64,000 bases of DNA from Ligula intestinalis (lineage: Eukaryota > Platyhelminthes > Cestoda > Diphyllobothriidea > Diphyllobothriidae): contig JAYGXS010000002.1 of NCBI GenBank assembly GCA_036362985.1, positions 11,229,502-11,293,501 on the forward strand, in the 5' to 3' direction. This document shows positions 12,621 to 23,240 of the stretch, in pieces. The notes beneath the pieces are model-generated. The model was not told the DNA's origin and did no database searches. It was given only the letters and a program-made list of their open reading frames with translations. Position numbers and translations under genes: made by a program. The number at the start of each line of letters is the position of its first letter. Within the stretch, counting starts at the first letter, position 1.

Positions 12621-13395
12621 CACCAGCAAATCTGTCATTTCACTTAAATGTTAGCAAGTTAAGAAGTATGATACAAGAAAGGAATGGCATCACGTCATTT
12701 GGCAGTGCGTGCGTAGGCCAGGATGTGCAGGGGTTTAACAATATTTCGACTTGGATCAGATATTAAGACCTCTAGCAAATTCCTTTCCGTTTTATTCGTA
12801 GCCCAGTATATTTATGTGGGATGGCACAGTCAGTTTATCAAGTTGAATTCCTCTTTTCTTCACCCATTAATGAAAACCGAACATATAACTCGGTCTCACA
12901 TAGAAGAACTGGTGAAAAGCCATATTATTGTTAACCACCAGTTGGACGTGTTGCTTGAAAGAATGGGCCAAACTAAGAAAGTCATCCATACAACTCCTTA
13001 TCGGTGTTTATAGGTTTTATGAACACTGCAGAAAAGTTAAGCACTCATGAAAACCTAAAAGGGATTCTACACATTTGTAGCTACCATCTACTGTCATTAT
13101 TTGGTTGGAAATTAACTTTTTTAAACAAACCCTGATACTGACAGAGGGCGTAGAAGAGTTCGTTTTCTCGTGTATTTTAATTGATGAACAATATTAACTT
13201 ACAACGCTCTTAGTTAACCGACTGCCTGCTCTTAAGAATTTGCCTTAGTGCAAACCCATCTGCCGTTTTCTACTTCATATACGTTTCCAAAAAAGAACCG
13301 AAGCAATACCCATCTGTTCAGGTGATGGTATCCTAACTTTACTATTATTTCCTGTTACTGTAGTAGAGATGCAGTTTGTTTAGAAGAATAAGAAG
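12621..13395. other. No recognisable feature
   Basis: The plus frame 12723-13013 (96 codons) has no motif or splice support. I see nothing else. Confidence 0.35.
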
Positions 13396-13500
13396 GTGCG
13401 ATCGCTTAAACAATTATTTTGTTTTCCTGACGTTTCGGACTCTGTCAAGAATCCTTAATTGTGGGTACCCGTAGAAGAATATGAGGTATGCACAGATAAG
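13396..13500 (-). mobile_element. PLE family 1 terminal fragment
   Basis: GCGATCGCTTAAAC, TTTTCCTGACGTTTCGGAC and AAGAATCCTTAATTG follow in the order of the family 1 end seen at 29.3, 36.6 and 41.5 kb. On the minus strand the piece reads stem, GAAAC, GTC, AGG. It is a short, diverged end with no coding part. Confidence 0.6.
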
Positions 13501-14128
13501 AATCACGTGTTTGGTCTTTTAGCTGAAATGAATATGCACCTGATGAGAGCAAACTCTTCTGAAATAAGATCTTCCTCAACTCGAGGTATGCAGGAGCTAT
13601 GATGTATGCTGACTACACTAATAATGGAAGCAAGTTTACATGCTTTTTTTGCAACTTGTTTCCTTTTAACTTTAAATTACATTTTTTTCGTTAACAAATG
13701 TTCTGGGATGAGAATGTAAAATATTTTTCCCCTTGTGTGCAGTCAAATGCAGTAAAAATAGTGCTTGGACCACCATATTTTTCAGTAACGTACAGCCCAC
13801 GAAGTCATTCTACTTTCATTAGCATTTTTTAAAGGTAGAATTACTTTTCCACAGCACTTAACAGCCAAATACTGTAGCCATTTGTTTTTCCTACTGAGTC
13901 AATATTAAAACTTCTGTTTCCTTTTCCTTCGGCTTCTGGTCTCTTTCGATTTGTTTCATTTTTAATCCGAAGGCCTTGATCAAAATTCGTCATACCCCGT
14001 TTCCATCAAAATTCCTCTTGGTTATTTTGCTGTCGCTCAATTAAGTCGGTAGCACAACTCTTTTATGGACAACGGCTTGACGAACGAAAGCATTTGGTAG
14101 CAAGTAGCAGGCCAACTTTGTTGAATAA

Positions 14129-14440
14129 CTAGAAACTTTGATCTGGTTTATCCCGAAATATTTCACACGCAATTGAGGAGCTAGAATTCAACCTAAGGCT
14201 TGAATTGAAGGATAACTGGATAGATTGATTTCTGAAGACACCCAAGCAGTCGAGCGCAAAATAATAATGTTCATTTTTCATTATATACAGTAGTCGCCAA
14301 AGATCACGCAAAATGTCGACATATGCGAAAGATTGATACTCTTTCGCTAATCGGTATTAACTCAAGTTGTGATATTGATTATGGTGTGCTCTATTATGTA
14401 GTCACTTCAGTCAAAAAAGGATGTGGGCGTTTTAACGAGT
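14129..14440. repeat. Dispersed repeat R3, copy 1
   Basis: The first half (about 14135-14265, GATCTGGTTTATCCC through CTGAAGACACCC) recurs in direct orientation at 15268-15400. The second half (about 14265-14440, with TTCGCATATGTCGACAT in inverse) recurs inverted at 15090-15265. No coding content is visible. The plus frame 14548-14922 just downstream is probably chance in AT-rich DNA. Confidence 0.6.
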
Positions 14441-15089
14441 TTCATTCTTACCAAAAGCAAAACATGTGTATTTAAAAAAACTGGCTTCTTAAGAACTATA
14501 CCTTTTTATCATTTATTTTGACTGCCTTTATAAATTAAAATATATTTATGGAAAACATACACGAAAAAGTTATTTCTTGTACTCGGTTGGTAAGAAATTA
14601 CGCTTTCTTTAAATTTTATGCACAAAAAGGTGCAGTTTACGGTTTAAAAGAAGTTTGTTCAAAATCCATTGTATCCGTAAATTTATTAATGCTGCTTACG
14701 CTGCATAAAATATGTTCGACATCTCTTTCAATATATTCTGACATCGATTTGACTTCTTCCTCAAACTGTAAGGGAAAACCGTACTTTTTCCTTGAACAGG
14801 ATATACACAGTGCGCAGTTTTTAAAGCTTGAATTCGACTGTACCTGTCACTATATTAGAAAATTATTCGGCCATTGGGCAACTTTTTTTAAAACCGAAAG
14901 CAACGCTTTCTTTGAATATTAAGTTTCAAATAAGCGTAATTTGCTACCAAGCCATCATAGGAAATATTTGTTATGGACATAATTCCCATAAGATATATTT
15001 TATTTTATAAAGGCAGTAAAAAAAAAAGGATAAATTGGTATACAACGTAAGTAGTCAGTCTTTACAATAGATGAATTTCGCTAGTGGTC

Positions 15090-15430
15090 AGAACTAAGCT
15101 CGTTAAAAAGCCCGCATCCTATCATGACTGAAATAACCTCAGATTTAACTACAGGATCTTCAGTATCACAACTTAAGTCAATGCCTGTTAGTGAAACAGT
15201 TTCGACCTTTCGCATATGTCGACATGTTTTGTGATCTTTGGTGACTACTGCTTATTATGAAGGCTGAAAATTGATCTGGTTTATCCCTGAATTCTTTTAC
15301 ACGCAATAAAGGATGTTAAATTCTACAAAAGTCTTGAAGTGAAGGAAAACTGGATAGGCTGCTTTCTGAAGACACCCCAAGCGGTCAATTGCGAAATAAT
15401 AATGTTCAGCCCTCATAATATGATGTAATA
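15090..15430. repeat. Dispersed repeat R3, copy 2 with halves rearranged
   Basis: It carries the inverted second half of copy 1 followed by its direct first half. About 80 percent of bases agree by eye. It ends with a third short inverted match (TCAGCCCTCATAATATG against CATTATATACAGTAGT-side sequence), suggesting that the element itself has inverted ends. Confidence 0.55.
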
Positions 15431-16443
15431 ACGACTACGAAAAGTAAAATGATATCATGGCACATGAGCCTCCGCATTTAATCACACTTGTTGCCTTCCC
15501 AGGTCAGATGTGAAAATTTTGAACTCTAGCTCGGCTTACTAAAATCACTGAGCATACCGTTCGATGATGTACGAGTAGAAACAGAACTATCCAACGCTAA
15601 TGACGACTGGTTCAACTCCGAAGAAGCAGTTAAGTGCGGCTTTTAGGAAGTGCCCTAGTGGATACACGCTAGGGCTATCTTACTTCCTTATTCTCGCTCT
15701 TTTTCTCAAGAAAATCTCGACTGGTAAAGTCAAGTCCCACATGCTCTCAGGTTAAGGCATGCGCTGAAATCTCGACCTAATTTGATTATTACATCTCACC
15801 TTTCTGTGGTACCTACTAACTCACCACAAAACCGCCAGCCCCGCAGCACTTTGTTACTCATACCCTGACTTTTACCATACTGCAGCGGTGCAGTACGTCA
15901 CAGCGCTAACAGCATATGTCACTGCGCGCTTTAATTAGGTTATAAATCTCCAAGTCATATGGACAGTTTGGTAGGATGTTGCTAGCGAGTTTACTCACGA
16001 TGAGTCAGGTGAAACCCGTAGTGACAGCGCAGACACCACCGTAATCTTTATTTTTTCAGTTTTTCAGTTTTCGTGCTCACCACCTCAGGAAACTGGCGAA
16101 TAAACAGATGAAGTCGAGAATAATTTTAAGCCCCAAAAACATTCCTAGACAGAACATAGCTCAGGTCAGGTTCAGGTCAGGTGACGTAGGTGATTTTCCT
16201 ATTAGAGGTTTCATTGCGCCAACTACCAGGGGTCGTCGATAGTTTTTAGCGTAGGATGAATAAGCATTTGGTTTGGGGTTGACTAACAAGTGGATATACA
16301 ATAATAGGTACTCCATCGGGAAAGAAATGTCGGGTCATCTGCACTACGCAGCTATTTATACTCATGTTTAAGTAGACATGTTCATATAAATTAGGTTAAA
16401 GCCTTATTTTGAAGCGAAAAATCTTGAATGCAATGATGTATAA
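15431..16443. other. No recognisable feature
   Basis: No open frame of interest. There is a short tandem of CAGGTCAGGTTCAGGTCAGGT near 16163-16183. Nothing else is recognised. Confidence 0.35.
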
Positions 16444-16484
16444 TTATTAAGTTGGCTTGGCAGATTTGCTTAGTTTGAGTTGAC
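16444..16484 (-). repeat. SINE tail segment next to tRNA-like unit
   Basis: AAGTTGGCTTGGCAGATTTG followed by CTTAGTTTGAGTTGA lies immediately 3' of the minus-strand tRNA-like unit. The same 40 bases recur inverted at 20336-20375. This suggests that the tRNA-like unit heads a SINE of which this is the tail. Confidence 0.5.
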
Positions 16485-16503
16485 CCAAGTGTGAAAAACT
16501 CTA

Positions 16504-16584
16504 GGCGTTTGGCGGGATTTGAACCCGCGCATCAGAGAAAGCCTTTGCCGGAGGCTAATGCTCTACCGCTAAGCTACAAACGCC
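16504..16584 (-). tRNA. tRNA-like gene, identity uncertain
   Basis: Minus-strand 81 nt beginning GGCGTTTG and ending CAAACGCC, an 8-bp acceptor pairing. Box A is TAGCTTAGCGG, a perfect consensus match. Box B is GGTTCAAATCC. The T-arm is GCGGG/CCCGC. The strongest anticodon stem is AGCCT/AGGCT with loop CCGGCAA, giving GGC, but U33 is C and the variable region is long, so decoding as Ala is doubtful. A T5 terminator follows within 15 bases. It could be a live pol III unit, a decayed tRNA or the head of a SINE. Confidence 0.6.
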
Positions 16585-16625
16585 CGCTTCACGCCATGAA
16601 TTGAGCGGGTTATATCGATCCAAGT

Positions 16626-16689
16626 GGTTGAGCATTAGCCTCCGACAAAGGCTTTCTCTGATGCGCGGGTTCAAATCCCGCCAAACGCC
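16626..16689 (+). pseudogene. Inverted partial copy of the tRNA-like gene
   Basis: About 64 bases match the 3' three quarters of the minus-strand tRNA-like unit at 16504-16584, followed by the same trailer (CTAGAGTTTTACACACTTGG). The 5' acceptor strand and box A are replaced by unrelated sequence. The anticodon loop reads CCGACAA. The pair forms a palindrome with a spacer of about 55 bases. Confidence 0.7.
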
Positions 16690-16729
16690 TAGAGTTTTAC
16701 ACACTTGGGTCAACTCGAATGATTTATAA

Positions 16730-18759
16730 TCTCTCTTTTAAAGAAAGATTGGAGAAAATGTGCAACTTGTTCTCTTATGGACATTTAATTAGTCCACGTT
16801 TTATCTATTTCGGATTTATTTGAATAGAGAAATTTACTATCAGATTGGGCAATAAAATCAAGCCTAATTCTTATCCACCTTAAATGATTGCGTATTGTTT
16901 AGTCTTAAAGCAACCGGAATTTTCGACATGTTTTTTAACTTAAAGTTTGGACCTACGAATCCTGGTAAGAATAAACACATTTTATGCATTTTTTGGTGCA
17001 CGGTTAATGCACTTATTGTGGGAGTCACTGATAGTCGTCATTTCTGGCCACGAATAAACTTTACGGAGCAGTTTTTGTACATGAGAAGCCAAAAGAATTA
17101 AGAAACTTCGATCTTCAGAAAACCACAAGCAACGGACTGAAAATCGGACCATTTGAATGAGAGTATATTATTTGTATAGGCAACAGGCAGTCTGATTATA
17201 AAATAGGAAACACTTAGTGGGGTGTTTGATGTTCAATGACAAAATATCATAAGTATTCCCTACTACTCCTAATAAAAATCACAAAAATCCCAGAAGGATC
17301 TTATTCATGTATTTCCATAAGAAAGGTATGCTACTAAAAGTGAGGATACCTGTACAGTAAACCCCCTATCTCATGAAATGTCAGCCAAATTTCAAAAATG
17401 TGTATCCGATCCGAAAAAAGTACTTCAGTAGGGTTAAAACGTTGATGACCGCGCAGTCTTATCTCAAGATATATCAGCACTCGAGGATATCGGCTTTTGA
17501 ACGCGCTTCCATCTGATTACTGAACAAATGTATGATCTGTTAAAAATAACTATGTAGATAAAATACTTTTTCCTACAAATCTCCACTGTCCTAATAAATC
17601 TGAATTTCATTTTAAAAAAACGTACACAAGACTTGTCTTCCCTTTAGTCAACTGGTAGCATATTTCACTCGCTTCATATTATTTACTTGAAAACATGACA
17701 TTTTAAGACTTAAAAGAGTTTATAATGATGGTATTTTTTATGACTATGAAAGGCTTACTTCCAATATATCAGTTCCGTCAATTTTCTAGTGTTTCCATAA
17801 GGTATAAAAAATATCGAAATTTACTGCTAAATTTTAAAAGAAGAGTGTGAACTCTTTCTTATACCGTAACGAAATATAAACTATATCTCAGACAAAATCT
17901 TTACAGCAGAAAGGTTACAATTTATCACTACAAGTTAAACCTCCTGTAGTGCGTAAAATTATTTGGCAATTTAAAAAGTTAGAATTTCTTTCAAAAGCCG
18001 GCAACTTGACGAAAGATAGTGATATTAGACTGTACTTTAATCATTTTGGCACCTTACCTAAGTACTTTGCTCGAATTAAAATCCAATTTCAGATCTTCAG
18101 TTGACCTTTAATGAAATAAGAAGTTTACTGTAATATAACACTTCGGTCCATAATCGATGATTTTAATATTGTTTTGTACGCTTGTACTCTTTTGTCACTT
18201 ACTCACCAAGGCGTGCTGGGCTTTCCGCTTTTTATTATTTTTGCGGGAGTACTCCTTAGGTGGACCAGAAGCCGAACTAGCAATTTAACAAAAACCCAGT
18301 TCCAGAGACACGACGTAAAAGTAAGTAACAGCCGCCTGACGATCTGACGAAAAATGATAGCTGATATAATTTTAAAATCCAGACAATAATAATCAACTTA
18401 TCCAGATGATCAAAACTTCCTCTTAAATTTTTAATTTCCGGTCTATTGACGAAGCAGTTATAACGTTTCTCTTAATTCTCGTTGTTTCCAGATAAGGCCT
18501 TATTCCTTTCTATACGTTTATCTCTCCTAAGGGAGCTTTCACTTTTACTTGAGTATTTATTAATCAAATAACTAGACCTGATTAATTTTAGCATATTAGG
18601 TTGACGAGAAATGAATATTTTTTGAATATTCATACAATAAGATTTACAATCGAAGCCAATCGCCTTGTCCACAAGAAAACAACTACTGTCAGTGAAAGTT
18701 AGTGCTTGCTAGAATCAACCAGAGTGTTTCGAGGTCAGCCATGGGAGCGGAAAAGCCTC
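16730..18759. other. AT-rich interval, nothing identified
   Basis: The plus frame 16895-17101 includes a possible donor (CCTGGTAAGA at about 16965) but no convincing partner exon. The minus frame 18472-18672 has no motif. I see nothing supportable. Confidence 0.35.
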
Positions 18760-18955
18760 AATCGGGAAGTTCAACGGACCTAAAACTAAATGCCACAAAG
18801 GGTCAATAACCACTGTTCTAATCTCTAACCTTACACTAGGCCTTAAAACCTTACCCGTAGGTCTTGTCTAAACCACAAACAAATCGTAACAATCCCTTTA
18901 ACTCTAACCATAATCTAGCTTTTACCATTAATTTTATATTAACCCTTATCTTCCA
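18760..18955. repeat. Degenerate CTAACC-rich stretch
   Basis: Loose recurrence of CTAACC, TTAACCC and related hexamers (AATCTCTAACCTTACACTAG, TTTAACTCTAACC). It could be decayed telomere-type or simple repeat. There is no exact array. Confidence 0.3.
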
Positions 18956-18958
18956 GAC

Positions 18959-18970
18959 AATAAGCAAACA
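18959..18970 (+). repeat. Left 12-bp target-site duplication
   Basis: AATAAGCAAACA, identical to 20179-20190, bounds the PLE copy 18971-20178. Confidence 0.85.
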
Positions 18971-20178
18971 ATAGAGGAGAATATTCGAGTTCCAGGCAGC
19001 AGTTCCAAAGCAGAAGATTCGATCACTGGAACAAGGACTTTATTTTCCTGATGATTCGGGTTCAATCGAGAATCCTTAGTCATAGGTAATCGTAAACAGG
19101 TCCTCGTTTGCCGCAAAGACGATGGTGGCCTTAAAACTTAAGTGTTCAGGAAAGCAACCAACACTTTACAAGTCCTGAACTACAACAGCAACCATCCAAT
19201 CGATCACAAACGCAGCTGCGTAAGAGCGCCATTCCGGCGCGTCGAGACGCATTGCAGCGAAGTGGAAGACAAAATTGCTGAATTACAATATGTTCGACGG
19301 GTACTGAGAGCGAATAGATACCCGCACTATTTTGTCGACCAGTGCATTCGCAAACGAGAGACGAAGCCACGTCCACCAAACGTTTGGCGAGCTCTTCCGT
19401 ACGTGAAGAATGTATCGGAGGCGGTCAGCCGTCTACTCACCCCACTTGGAGTTGGAGTTGCACACAGGCCGAAAGCAACCATCAGACGCCAAATCATGAG
19501 GCCGAAAGACCCACTGCCACGTCAGGAAACGGCTGGAGTCGTTTACCGGATCTGGTGTAGTTGTGGACAAAGCAACTACGTCGGAGAAACCGGGAGATTA
19601 CTCCAGACGCGAATGGCCGAGCATGCAGCGGCGGTGAGAAAAAAAGACATAAACTCCCAGGTTGCAACTCACTTGACGGGACCCGGCCATAGTTTCAAGT
19701 TTGACGAGGCCGAAATCCTCGCAAGAGGGGACAACCGCGTGAGCCGCGAGCTGCTCGAGTCATGGTTCTCAGGCCCCCAGTCCATCAACAAGCGCAATGA
19801 TTTGGTGTTCCCTTACGGTTTACTGATAAATTTCCTGAGCAAGAAAATCAGTCACGTGGGAAGGACTGGGCGCAATTCTGACAGCAGCGGGCATAATTGA
19901 CGAGCAATTATCAAACCTGCATCCGACGTGAACAAGAACGCTGTTGCAATTAAGGAGCAATCACCGGACCAATTAAGACCTCCAGTTGTGGACAATTATC
20001 GTACGCATGCGGGCGACCGCTGTAAACTATAAATACCATGCAATCTGTGCATGTATCACCCCTTATCTGCGCGTGTCTCAGACCTGTTAACGATTACCTA
20101 CGACTAAGGATTCCCGACGGAATCCGAAGCATCAGGAAAATAAAGTCCTTGTTCCAGTGATCGCATCTTCTTCTTCGG
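18971..20178 (+). mobile_element. 5'-truncated Penelope-like element, family 1, with inverted end and TSD
   Basis: The 1208-bp insertion lies between 12-bp duplications. Layout: inverted copy of its own 3' end (18971-19102), truncated RT plus GIY-YIG ORF (19142-19900), 3' UTR and 3' end (20081-20178). The arms 19006-19102 and 20081-20178 pair almost throughout and share features absent from other family 1 copies, such as GGACTTTATT and AACAGGTC. The 3' end carries a hammerhead-like fold: GGATTCC-CGAC-GGAATCC then GAAGC and ATC. It ends in a TTC-rich tail. Recent by its intact ORF, but it lacks the RT core, so it is not autonomous. Confidence 0.88.
19142..19900 (+). CDS. PLE ORF C-terminal part: RT thumb/linker plus GIY-YIG endonuclease
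   Basis: 252 codons, intact frame. Residues 1-60 (RKATNTLQVLNYNSNHP, HKRS) match the end of the PLE reverse transcriptase. A linker follows with RPKATIRRQIMRPKDP. Residues about 131-215 are the endonuclease: GVVYRI (GIY), CSCGQSNYVGETGR (YIG, preceded by a CxC pair), TRMAEH (catalytic Arg region), GPGHSF, and the acidic ESWF with SINKRND (Glu and Asn). In a full PLE this nuclease nicks the target to prime reverse transcription. The start is only the first Met after truncation; the true protein began far upstream in the parent element. Confidence 0.88.
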   Translation: MFRKATNTLQVLNYNSNHPIDHKRSCVRAPFRRVETHCSEVEDKIAELQYVRRVLRANRYPHYFVDQCIRKRETKPRPPNVWRALPYVKNVSEAVSRLLTPLGVGVAHRPKATIRRQIMRPKDPLPRQETAGVVYRIWCSCGQSNYVGETGRLLQTRMAEHAAAVRKKDINSQVATHLTGPGHSFKFDEAEILARGDNRVSRELLESWFSGPQSINKRNDLVFPYGLLINFLSKKISHVGRTGRNSDSSGHN

Positions 20179-20190
20179 AATAAGCAAACA
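20179..20190 (+). repeat. Right 12-bp target-site duplication
   Basis: AATAAGCAAACA, identical to 18959-18970. Confidence 0.85.
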
Positions 20191-20335
20191 GTTTGGGAAA
20201 AGGGGGAAGGCCTTCTAATTTCCATGTCCCACTCTTCCAGACCTTCAGTTGTCCATTGCGAAGTGAATCACCGAGTATCGGTTGCCTGGGACGGCTTATG
20301 GGAAAAAACAAATAGCTGCCGTACTTTGTGGTTTG

Positions 20336-20375
20336 TGGATCAACTCAAATTAAGCAAATCTGCCAAACCAACTTA
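20336..20375 (+). repeat. SINE tail fragment abutting the LINE
   Basis: GATCAACTCAAATTAAGCAA and ATCTGCCAAACCAACTTAAT match the tail beside the tRNA-like unit (16444-16484) in inverse. It ends within a few bases of the inner break of the LINE at about 20380. Confidence 0.5.
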
Positions 20376-20379
20376 ATAA

Positions 20380-23240
20380 AGACAACTTTATCAAACTTAA
20401 CAAAGGCGCGCTTGATTAGATACAAGCTCGAAATTGCGGATTTGGCCACCTTCAGGCTGTGGAGTGATGGCTTAACTGAGGGAGTGAACCACACCCCCAG
20501 ATCCTTCAAGGCCTCTAATTCTGGCAGCGGTGTGTTATTTAGGTTTTAAACCCTCCGATACGAAGCGTTAGTACTACTGAAACGCATTATGTTGCATTTG
20601 GTGACATTAAATGGCAGGAGCCACTCGTTTGACTATTGCTCGAGTCGGTGCAAATCGGCCTGCAGATTTGTTTCACCATCTTCGCTACGAATGACCTTCG
20701 AGAGTTTTCAATCATCGGCGTACATTGCGGTTTCGCAGTCTAATCCACTTATGCAGTCGTCGATATATATAAGGAAAAGGATAGGACCCAGAGCAGAACC
20801 CTGGGGGACCCCACTATCAACTGCCACCTCCACCGATCGCTGATCACCAATACATACGGTTTGAAATCGGCCAGTCAGAAAGTTTTCGATCCATCACAAA
20901 AGGTTGCCTGTTACCCCTATACACCTAAGCTTGTATAGGAGACGTTGATGCGGCACAATGTCAAATGCCTTCTAGAAATCTATGAAGACTGCGTGCACCG
21001 TGTTTCCTTGATCGAGTGCTCTGGTCCATTGCTCTAGACAGAAGAGCAGATTTGTCAAGCAGGGCCGTCCTCTACTGAATCCATGCTGTTTATCAGAAAG
21101 AAGTCGATGACACTCTAAGAATTGCATAGACTCTATTTTGATAATTTGCTCCATGATTTTGTAACATATTGCAGTAAGGCTTATTGGCCAGTAGTTGTTT
21201 GCGGACGCCTGCCTCCCACTTTTATGTATGGGTGAGATCCACGCTGTCTTTCAGTCGGATGGCAGTTGGCCTGTGTTTAGGGAGGCCCGTAAGAGTAACT
21301 GCAGGGGTTCTGCCAGCTCCACGGCTAGCTCTATCAACAAGGTTGCAGGTATGCCGTCCGGTCCTGGTGACTTTGTGTCTTGGAGCCTAAGAAGTTCTTG
21401 CAGGATAGTAACTTCTGTAAGCACAACTGAGTCAATAGTCGGAATCTCCTCGGTACTAAAATTGGTAATGGTAAGCTCAACCTCGCTCGTAAAAACCGAC
21501 TGGAAGAACCCGGATAGATGCTCGGTCTTTGCTTTGTTCTTGCAAATTTCGGCGCCGTCATCCGTTTTTAACAACGAGATGGGGTCTCTATTTCGGGTAG
21601 ATCGCCTGATGTAGTTGTAGAAGACCTTCGGATTTCCTACTGCACGGTTTATTAGGTCACTCTCAAAACTTTGGCGGGTTTTCAGTACAAGGCCCTTAAC
21701 CCTATTTCTCTGCGCTTTGTACTTGTTGCACGACTCGGTGGTCTTTTCTCCCCGATACGTTCGAAATAGCTTTTCTTTACGGTTAACCTCCCTCTTCAGC
21801 GTGTTTATTAGCCACTGGGGCCTATTTGTGGCTTTTATTTTCGAGATGGGGCAGAAACTGATGAAAAGTTTGAAGTACATTCTTTACCACCGTCCAATCC
21901 TCGTGGACACACCTGGTGAATGCCTCCCTCCAGTCTACGCTGCGCACTTTGGTTCTCATTTGGTTAAAATTTCCGCGCCGTATATTGTGTCTAACGGTCG
22001 CGCTACGATCAGGTACAGAGAAGAGTGAGTACTCCCACTGTAGCACTACGTGGTCACTTTTGCCTAGAGGAGGTAAACAATTTACGACGTCTACACTCTC
22101 AGGCGCTTTTGACAGTACAAGATCTAGGCAGTTAACCTGTTGCCCTTTACGCTGCCTGGTAAGAGATAAGACTGTTGTGATATAAAGGCTTTTTGCACCG
22201 TGCGTAGGAGTCGGCGATCGAAACTTAATTCTGACCCTGTTACAGAACTGAGGTTCCAGTCGATATGCGGAGCATTAAAGTCGCCTATAATCATGACAAT
22301 GGATCGCACGGCAGATGCTCTAACTTCCTCAATCAGGCTACTGTCTGACTCTGGATCGTTTGACAATGGTCGATAAACCGCCAAGATGTCAAGGGCTTGA
22401 GACCCCGGTGTTCTGGCGGTGAGCCAAAGGGCCCCCTATATCGGACGCGAGCTGGTCAGTTTTGTTTGACACTTTCAGGCCATGTCTAGCATAGGTGAGC
22501 ACACCCCCACCCTGATGCTCGGCTCTATCTTTTCGGAACAGCTGAAAACCGGGGAGAGCAACTTCCCGATCGTCTATCTTTGTGGATAATCATGTTTTCC
22601 TTTATACATAACACATCTGATTTGACTTGGTACATAGTAATCTTAAGCTCGTCTAATTTAGACAGCAGGCTTTGTGCATTGGTGTACATGCACTTTAGTT
22701 TCCTTTGTCGGCTTGTTTTGGTAGTTTTTACGTTCGGGCTCAACCCACCCCCTACTGGGTCGATTGCATGGTTATCCGGAACGGTCCTGTCCAAGGTGAG
22801 AACAATTGACGTTGTATCACTTGGTTGTTGTGAATAACCAAGTTTTGTTTTCCTGTGCTGTGTCACTCCTTCATTTCTGTAACGAGTTGACGACGTTTGT
22901 CTCGTTCTGCAACTGAGAAATCCTGCTGAAAAAAAGAAACTCCCGGGTGAGAGTCTTTTATTCTAGACAGGATGAGCTTTGCTTCTTGGCTGCTGGCCAT
23001 GACCACCTTCAGTGGTCTAGGACGCACCGATCCAGATGGGCCCTCTGACCATTTTCCAAGGTGGAATGCCTTAACGTACTCGATTGTTACGTTGGGTTCC
23101 AGCATTTTGTTCATAGGCGCACCAAAGTGCTGGATGTCTGCGGAATGCCGGTCCATGGGAGTGGTTGTGGTTGATTCTGCCAACCCCTGTATTATGACGT
23201 TGGTTTCTCTCTTAACGACATTTTTTACGCCTACTACATG
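20380..23240 (-). mobile_element. CR1-like LINE, inverted segment (ORF1 end, endonuclease, RT)
   Basis: Minus strand. ORF1 C-terminal domain at 23235-22863: NVIIQGLAES, KAFHLGKW, RPRPLKVVMAS. AP endonuclease at about 22750-21950: MYTNAQSLLSKLDELK, MIIGDFNAPHIDWNLS. Linker and RT from 21880 down to about 20480: SPGPDGIPATLL at 21335, QHGFSRGRP, GVPQGSALGP at 20812-20783, YADD at 20722-20711. Several stops (for example FIDF-stop-KAFD, YADD-stop) and frame breaks show it is dead. The order and motifs fit a CR1/jockey-type non-LTR element that copied by target-primed reverse transcription. The right border near 23240 meets a sense-strand 3' segment. Confidence 0.85.
21251..21880 (-). pseudogene. 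LINE ORF2 fragment: linker and start of reverse transcriptase
   Basis: 209-codon open piece of the dead LINE. It starts within the endonuclease-RT linker (NRPQWLINTLKREVNRKEKL) and ends in RT motif 1 (DTKSPGPDGIPATLL, LLRASLNTGQLPSD). The preceding endonuclease and following palm lie in other frames or behind stops, so no full product can be made. Confidence 0.85.

Noticed and set aside
14548..14922. 124-codon plus frame
   Set aside because: AT-rich composition, no motif and no splice or promoter support.
16895..16966. Possible exon ending in CCTG/GTAAGA
   Set aside because: Acceptor is weak, phase choices conflict and no partner exon was found.
18760..18955. Interstitial telomere-like array
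   Set aside because: Hexamers are too irregular; no run of exact TTAGGG or its complement.
21195..21614. Plus frame of 139 codons in the LINE
   Set aside because: Antisense shadow of the RT linker at 21251-21880.
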